Under the pieces are notes generated by a model that searched no databases, was not told where the DNA came from, and saw only the letters and a list, made by a program, of their open reading frames with translations. A program made the position numbers and the translations under genes. From Rhynochetos jubatus (Eukaryota; Chordata; Aves; Eurypygiformes; Rhynochetidae), in assembly GCA_027574665.1 (NCBI GenBank), contig CM050650.1, forward strand, positions 99,173,086 through 99,237,085: 64,000 bases of DNA, read 5' to 3'. This document shows positions 37,701 to 46,700 of the stretch, piece after piece; the first letter of the stretch is position 1, and every line of letters starts with the position of its first letter.

Positions 37701-40700
37701 TTCTAGTAAAGCATTCCTGAAATTCTCTTTTCAACTCATGAATTATTTAGTATTTCTTTTCGTAGTTCCAGTCATTCAAATTATTTTTTTACTTGCATAG
37801 CCTGTTATATACCTTGAAGTTCATAGCTAAGTGCTTAGTATTGAGAATGGAATTTTTGTTATTTAGAGATATTATAAAACTACCTGCATAATGTATTAGA
37901 ACATGCCTTATTTGTTAAAGCTTATTCCTGTAACTGGAAATAAGCCTTTAAAAGTCCTGGCATTTTTCAGCTATTTCACTTGAGAGAGAAATAAAAAAGT
38001 GTCTATGTATGTGGGTTAATTTGTTGGGTTTTGTTGTTTGTTTTTTTTTCCAGTGAGGAATTAAACAATATGTTTGTTACATTCTGACGTAACAACTCTA
38101 AAATAATGGGTTTCAGCATAAATCTGGAGGCTGCAGTCTTCAAATGCAGAGATGAAAGTTTCTGAAAGCTGAACTATAAATCTCAAGTGTGTTATTGGCA
38201 TAGCAGTTATTGAAATTTGTGACCTAAAGTGACAGAGGTGTGACAACAGCTCGCTACTAAGCAGGAGGATTGTTCTTTTCCTTCAGTAGGTGTTTGGAAT
38301 TTTGTAAATACTATAATTATGAAAAGTCACAAGTCTTGGTTTCTTTTCCTTAGGGATATCAGGGATCAGCAGGAACTCCAGGTATCCCAGGAACTCCAGG
38401 GGTTCAAGTAAGTTTCTACTTCATTCTTCAGATTTGAAAATCTGAAACAAATCCTGCCAACTCTTTCCTAATATCCATTGTTTTTCACTGAGAGTTGCAG
38501 CTGGGGGAATGAAAAGGGCTAAAGGGATGGATAGCATGGTCAGGGGTGAATTGCTTTGTAACTCACATGACTTTGGGGTTTTTAAGTACACCGACAATTA
38601 GACTTCAAATCTAATCATTGCTAGGCATTTTTCACCTGATTTTCTCAAGAGAGGACTCTCAACAAGTCCCTCCAGGAGCAAGACTCAGCTGGGACTTAGA
38701 TATTTTCATCCTGATCCACAAGCTAAACACTAGTTCCTTCCATTTTTCTATGAATCAGTAACAGTGATCTGAAGCCTTGTCATGGTGATTGATTGCTCAC
38801 AATTCATGTGTCCAAAAGAAGGTTTCAGATAAAAAGTTCAGACTGATGGAGGAGAATTCTTTCTCTTTCTTTATGGATTAATTTAGCAGCCCTTACTGGG
38901 ACAGTTATTGGAAACCAGTACTGTATTTTACTTGTGGCATGATCCAGTCTGGCTGGATAGTCAAGGGCTTACTAATTTGTTGAATTAAATATCTGACAGC
39001 ATGCTGCGGCCAAGAGCAAGCCTGCAACATGGTATATGTGAAGGCTGTCTGATGGACATTTGAGAGAACGGGGACATTTCTGGACTAGTACAGGCCATGT
39101 GATGTCCTTTTTTCTGGTGGCGGTCCTTGGTTAGAGCAAGAATTGTTTTGGTGTTTCCCAGTCATGGGTTATGATAGTGTGCCCTATTCGTACATTGCTG
39201 GATATGTTTCATGCTTGGTTCTGCTTTTGTATCCAGTTACCAAAATGTTGTGATCAGCCAGCTGACGCATCAGTCCCCAGTCACATTGTATTACCTTTCG
39301 GTGTTGCATTCTGTATCAGACTGTAGTGTTATTTGAGCTGGTTTTCATGTTTTCTCTCTTAGGGACCACGTGGCTTACCAGGTGTCAAAGGAGAGCCAGG
39401 GAAAGATGGGGCAAAGGTAAAAAAAAAAAAAAAAGTAATAGATATAAAGATTTTACTGTTGCCATTTATAATTTTTGATTGTACAGTTAACAGTATTGAT
39501 ATTTTCACATGAGGCTTCTGTGAGGATTTACTTAAAAGGTTATAAAGAAGGAATAAGAATCATAAATTTAGCATGTTACTTCAATTCCAAGTTTGGTCTG
39601 GTCTATTTAATAAAGTTTATATAGACTTTAGCACTGCCCGCAATACCTTTATTGCACTGAATAATTTATATTTAGAAAGCATATCTAAATATGGGTACCT
39701 AGAAGCATGATACAGATGTCTGTCAGAATTGTTTCTTTCTATCACTTTTCACCCTTTTTCTCTTTAAGAGAGCACCCAGATGAGCTAGGTAGGAATTTTT
39801 GGATGGCACTTTTTATCAGAAAGCATTGATTAATTGAAACCAAATCTTTTCATGGCAAAATTATAGCTGAGGTGTAACGAGTATTTTGGAGCTGCAGATA
39901 AATGTGGAAGCTTATATATAACTCCCTTCTGGTAGTCAGGATAAACTTGAATCTGTATCTCCTGTATATACAGTGAATAAACTAGCTGTTGGCTATTGGC
40001 AAGCCTCATTGATATGTACATACCTGTGTCTACCCTACTGTCACACTTTTGACCTATGCTTAGAAAAGTTCTAAATTCATTGCGATAAAAACATGTTTTG
40101 GTTTAATGAAAATTCACAACCTTTTTTTGTAAAATAAACACTTGTTTCCCAAGCAGATTTTACTGCATATTTTTCTTCTTCTGAAGTTTCCAGTATTAAA
40201 AGCAGGTCCTTAAATTCATTGCTGTTCAGCAGAACTCTCAAATGCATGATTAGAGCTGAAAAGTGTGCTTATGTCTTCTGTGCTTTAGGCATCTTAATCT
40301 AATCGATCAGTCAGTATCGGGCCATGTGTAGAAAGTAAGCTACTGATGGTGAAAAACTATTCTCCTGGGAGTGAAGGGTTGTGACAGATAGAATATTTCC
40401 TAATGCTCAGTGCAGTCTTGTTTAAAATATGCCAAGAAATAGGGCTTCCACCACTGTTTTAGAAAATTTCTTCCATTGTAAAATAGGTCTTGCCATTAGA
40501 ATTTTTTTCCTGATGATTCAGCCCAAATTTTCATCTCTCAATTTCATCCATTACTTGTAAAGTTTCTGTAGCAACTAATTTAAAACTATTTCCATAGCCA
40601 AGTGGTTTAGTTTGTCCAAGAATTGAGTCACCACTTCTGAGCAGAAATCGAGGCTCCGTTCTTTTTTATTAGGAAGCAATGGATGCATGAAGTGTTTATT

Positions 40701-43700
40701 TTATAAGCTTTGCTGATTTTTTTTGAACTCCATTCCATTGCCTGTTTTCAATGCTTATTTGTTCAGAGATGTTTTGGTACCATTAACCCACAAGCCATCA
40801 TTCCTCTGGTCATGTTCCTGTCTTCTGTGAATGTGTGACTGACCTCTCCAAATCTGCTTAGACATGAATAATTTTGATAAATATCACTGAGATGTGCTTT
40901 CTTTTACCTTTTGTCTTAGAACTTGAAATATTATATCAAATAACTTCCTGAGCATAATTTACTAGTCTTCTTTTTATTATTGAAATATATTAAACTGAAA
41001 TATATTGCTCAGTATAAAGTTAGATAACAGAAAACATTTTAGTTGTCAAAAAATGATTTGGTGATTGACTCTTTGTCCTGAGTGAAGTAGGTCCAGTCCT
41101 CTGAAACAAGCAACTAAACTTTTGTTTCAAGTCAGGTAGTGCCAAGTTATAATTTAGCCTTCGGCTGTAATCGCTCAAGGGAGCTTGCAGACAAATTGTC
41201 AGATAAGTATCTTCGGTGCCAATAGCAAAAGTTTTGGAATTCCTGGTATCTGACACCTGTGAGGACAATAAAGAGAACTAATGTTTTGGCTTGTGTTTTT
41301 AACTGCCAGCTGCTTTTACCAGAATGGATTCTTTCTGCCATTGAAATGAGAACTCATTTGTCAAAGTGCCAAAGTTGTTTTGTCAGTATATTATGGCTTA
41401 ATTTTGTTTATTTCTTAGAGGAAGTAATTAATACCTTATATTTTAATACTTCAGTCATCCAGAGTAAGCTGGTGAGAAATTTGATGAGGTCAGTAGGTCT
41501 TTGATATTTTCAGTAAGAAGTAGGAGCATAGCCATCCCAGATTTAGGGAATTTCCCTATTCTTTAGGAGGTAGGAATGGATGGTAGAATTCTCACAGCTC
41601 CTACAGAGATTTTCAAAGCTCTTTTCAAAGATTATTTTTTTCCTCTTGTCAAAGCTAAATTGCTACTTTTGAACCTCCAGAAGTCTTATTGACAGATTAC
41701 AATAAGATTTATTCTAAGAAATCTAGTGATTTTGTAGTTTTTTTCTTTTAAGTATTGAATATTGCTTAAAGATCCACAAACTCTCAGCAGTCAACATACC
41801 AATTTTATGTAGCTGATACGGTGATATGTAACATATTCCACTGTGTGTTGATCATTGCGAATATGAATGTTATTATAGTGTATTACTACTGTTTTTGGTA
41901 TAAGGATCTAAAACATGTTTGCCTATTTAGGGTGACCGTGGACTACCTGGTTTTCCTGGATTACATGGGATGCCAGCACCGAAGGTTGAAATCAAATATT
42001 TATTGTTACAATATTCATGTGTTTCAGCTTTCTATATAGTTTAATTTAAAGGAAAAATAAGTTTACATGCAATATTATGTCAGTGCATTTGATGAACTAC
42101 ATAAAATGAATAGATATGATGATCAGCTTGAAAGAAGATACATGCCATGGAATACATGTCAAGCAATGGAAGCTGACTGTTGGGTTGTTTGGTTTTTTTT
42201 TTCATTTTTGTTCTGGTCTATGGGTTTCTATAATAATTACTTTGATTGTACTACTATTTAGAACCTTCTTCATCACAAATAATGTGTTAAATACATAAAA
42301 ATAATTATATTTTTTTCTTGAAGTCATTCACCTTGAGTGATACCATTTTGAAGGACAGTTCTGGTCAAACCCAATGAGCTTATTACACATGTATGTTCCC
42401 AAAAACATCATCAACCATATCTTTTGTTCTTTTATGTTAGTATTCAACTAATTTCCTTCAAATTTTTTTCCAAATTCAAACTTTTTAAATAAGATCTCCA
42501 GAAGAGTGCAGCACTTTTCAAGAAGCTGATTTTTCACTTAGGTACCTATCTTTATTGAAGCAACCAGAAACTCAAAGTGCCTTCCATTGAAAATGGAAGC
42601 ATTAAGCCTGCAAGCTGTGGATTTTCTCTCCAGCAGTGTTGGACATTCTGGGCTTCTCCCCTAGAATGGCTTGGAAAATTCAAGATTTGCATTTACTGTC
42701 TTGAGCATATATTTTTATATCAGATGGAGCTCTTTGCCTGCTTCATTTTATGTCTGCTAGACGTGTACTTTGTTTATAACTACTTCTGTTTTAAAAAATT
42801 AACTTATTCACACACATTTTATCTAGGGAGAAAGGGGTCCTAAAGGAGATCAAGGAGTGCCAGGAATATATGGAAAAAAGGCAAGTAAATTTATAATCAT
42901 AAAACAAAGCAAAATGTTATTGGTATCTGTAGTGGGGTGACTTGGCTGGATGCCTGATGCCTTCCCCCCAGCCGCCCTCTTGTTCCTCCTCCTCAAAGTA
43001 CAGGGAAAGATAATAAGATGGAAAAGCTTATGGGTCCAGAAGAAGACAGGGAGATCACCTACCAATTACTCTCATGGGCAAAACAGACTTGACTTGGGGA
43101 AAATTAATTTAATTTATTGCCAGCTAAAATAAACTTGGATAGTGAGAAACAAAGACAAAAACTGAAACAACTTCCCCCCACCCACCCTGATTTTTCCCAG
43201 GCTCAGCTTCACCCCTTCATGGGATGGGGAATGGGGAGGAGGGTGGGTTGGTCAGTCCGTAATAAGTTCTTCACTGCTCTCCTTCTTCCTCACACTGATC
43301 CCCTGCCTCCAGTGTGAGGCCTTCCCACGGACTGCAGTTCTTCAGGATAAGCCGTTCTCTTAACCCTTTCTTAAGTACATTTTCCCAGAGATGCCACCAC
43401 CTTGGCTGTGGGGCTCAGCTTTGTCCTGTGGTGGGTTGGTTGGAGCTGGCTGGAGCCAGCTGTGTGCGGCATGGGGAGCCCCAGCCTCCCCTCACAGGAG
43501 CCGCTCAGCAGGCCCCACTGCTGCCAGTGCCTAGGTCCTGCACCCCATACATTATCATTTATATTTTTATAATAGGTATATTCAAAGGGAATTTAATTCT
43601 GCAGTCCTAACTCAAAAAAATTTCCATTGAAGTTACTGGATATACTAATGTCTAGCAGTATTAATATCATGCTCTTCTTATTTGGGTATTTTAAGAACTT

Positions 43701-46700
43701 TCTTCATCCTCCTGTTAATGGATCAATGTAACTCATTTTAACATAACACAAAATGCTTATAAATACATTTTTTTGCAAATATGTCGACACTTGTAATATG
43801 GGGTATATGTAATAATCATATTGCAAAGAAGTCTATGTTTTTTAATTCATAGAAATGTACATGAGCCACATAGCCAAAAGGAAGAGAGAGGGAGGAACAT
43901 ATGAATGGGGTGAGACTGATCACAGTCAGAAGTGTTGGTTTAATCCATAAGTTATATAAAGCAACGTGTGCTTGTATGTAAATATTTATATTTGAGAGAG
44001 CATATTTAGGTCATCCAATTTAACAGTTAAATTTTGACCTGTCCTTATATTTTCTTCCTGTATTTATTGGTCTAGCATTTTAAGCAATTTGAAAGAGGGT
44101 CTGTGTTCATATATTTTAGAGCTTATTTATGTTTCCGTAAGAGGGGTTAGTTATTAATTGACCACTGCCTGTGTTAAGAAGGAAGCAGATCTTCCATACA
44201 TTTTCAAAACAAGACATAACATACATGAATTATAGGTTAAACTTACTGAATTTACAGCATAAGCATTAAGCACTATTTACTTTTCATTTGCTGTATTTCT
44301 CAGGGTTCAAAAGGAGAGAAAGGTGATACGGGGTTTCCAGGAATGCCTGGACGATCTGTAAGTTTTATAAAGACAATCTACCTTTAACTTTTGCTTGTTA
44401 ATTCACTTACTGATGACTGTTAACCATTGCCACAGGGAGACCCTGGCAGAAGTGGGAAAGATGGATTACCGGGAAGTCCTGGTTTCAAGGTATGTAATGT
44501 ATAAATTCATATCTTGCCAAAGTCTTCAATAGCATTGCTATTGGTCTAAATATGGCCAGTTTATTCTGTGGAAATTAAAATAATGTGTGTTCCTGGGAAA
44601 TGATCAGAGAGCTGGAGCACCTCTCCTATGAAGAAAGGCTGAGAGAATTGGGCTTGTTCAGCCTGGAGAAGAGAAGGCTCTGGGGAGACCTTATAGCACC
44701 TTCCAGTACCTGCAGGGGCCTGCAAGGAAGCTGGAGGGGGGCTTTTTACAAGGGCCTGTAGTGACAGGACAAGGGGTAATGGGTTTAAACTGAAAGAGGG
44801 GAGATTTAGATAAGATACCAGGAAGAAGCTCTTCCTGGACAGGGTGGTGAGGCACTGGGACAGGTTACCCAAAGAAGTTGTGGATTCCCCCTCCCTGGAA
44901 GTGTTCAAGGCCAGGCTGGATGAGGATTTGAGCAACCTGGTCTAGTGGAGGGTGTCCCTGCCCATGGCAGGGGTTTGGAACTAGATGATCTTTAAGGTCC
45001 CTTCCAACCCTAACCATTTTGTGATTCTATGAAATGCCAAATTGGGCAGTCAGTGGGAAGACTTAATTGATTTCAGTTGATTTGTGATCAGGGACAAAGC
45101 TTTTAATAAAAGTCTCTTAATGATCATCAGAGATTGTTTATTCTTCATCTCGCCTATCATGTTTGTGTTTCTCCATCTCTGTGGATCTATTAATGAAATT
45201 CATATAGAAGCATATGCTGCGGAACATAGCTGTTGTGTACAGTTAAGAAGGAAGTAATCTAATTATTATTACTGCTTTTGAAGGGAGCTGGATGAAAGCT
45301 AGGGGAAAACACCTTCAGTATTGGGTTCATGTTTATGTTAGTGTTCTCTTCACTGTGCAGTCCCTTTTATATGTAATTTAGAATTTTTCAAGTGGACTGT
45401 CTACTTTACAAAAGACTACAAGATCTGATAGTTCTATAATGTAATGCAGCCTGTGAGCTCACTGGATATTTTTGTTTACCCAGTTACATTGTTTGAACTG
45501 TTCTAATTTATGCTTTTAACAGCAGCTTTGTTCATATAATATTTTTCTTAATAATAATGAGGTGATCTAAAGCTGTTCAAGATTAATGTTCCTTCAGTGC
45601 CCAAAAATGCAAGTGTGCTTTCAAGTGCATTTGTCTAAATTCCTACTACTGTAGTTGAAGATTTGGGTCTTTCTTGTAACTATGCTTGTCTAGAGCAGTT
45701 ATCTGACATCTGCTGCAATAGGGAGATACGACACGAGACCTGTGAGAGACCTAAACCTTGCCAGGCAGCAGCTGCCAGCAAGGTGGATCCAGCAGGATAC
45801 AAGGCTCGCTCAGGCTAGTGGGCGCTTTGTTTGGAGCAACTCCTGGACCAGCCTCCTGTTCACAAATGGGACAGCACTGAATCCATACCAGGTTGCTCAG
45901 CTGGGCCTTGATAACCTCCAAGGATGGAGACTGCACAAGTGGGCAGCTTGTTCCATCCTTGACTGTCTCCATGGTGAAAAATTTGTCACCCTTATTTGCA
46001 GGAGGAAATGGCTCTATGTCTGTGTATTGACAACTGAATCAAGCTCTTAGGAAATGTAAGAAATGGAGCTTCTAAAGTCATTCAGGTGTTAACTTCTACT
46101 ACTTCCGTGAGATCGTTCGTAAGTTTGCAGCCCTATTTGCTGGTTTGGGTGCCTCAGGTGACCTGTAATTGCCATTTCAGGTCACAGGTCTCCTATAGGT
46201 GGTACCTGCCAACCTGATATGGAAGCCTTGGCTGCCCTACAGCACCTCAGATAACACCAGACATTTGTGATTAGGTATCTGAATCAAGCCCCTGTTCACT
46301 GTAATGGGACCTTAGATCCCTCATGTATCTCTAGACAGCTTCAGGTAGGAAGACACACGTAGGTGTCTTATTGAAGTTAAATGGGAGTTATCACTTAAAA
46401 CGCTACAGCACTGTTGTTTGGAAAATTGCCCAACATCATTGTATAACTTAGCATCCTGCGGCTCAAAAACTTATTAGGAGAAAACATCTAAAATAACAGC
46501 CTTTTAAACGTATGCATAAAAATTGACTTTTACGTTAGGTAAATTCAATATTTCCTATTTTATTTGTTCTCTCTGAAAGACGTAATGAGACTCTGCTAAA
46601 AGGTAATGAAATAACTATTTTATATCAAATAGTATACTGCTTTTTTTTTAACTGCCCTTAGATTTACACTCTTAATGTACATTAGTAAAAGAAGCTGTAA

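Larger units (their letters stand above)
28553..38353 (+). other. COL21A1: COL21A1 intron 9 (9.8 kb)
   Basis: The longest complete intron here, GT-AG. It contains CR1 pieces at 33248-33432 (+), 33841-34233 (-) and 35836-36114 (+), and a 21-bp palindrome at 36267-36287. From 28553 to 33247 nothing is recognised beyond AT-rich unique sequence. Confidence 0.85.
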
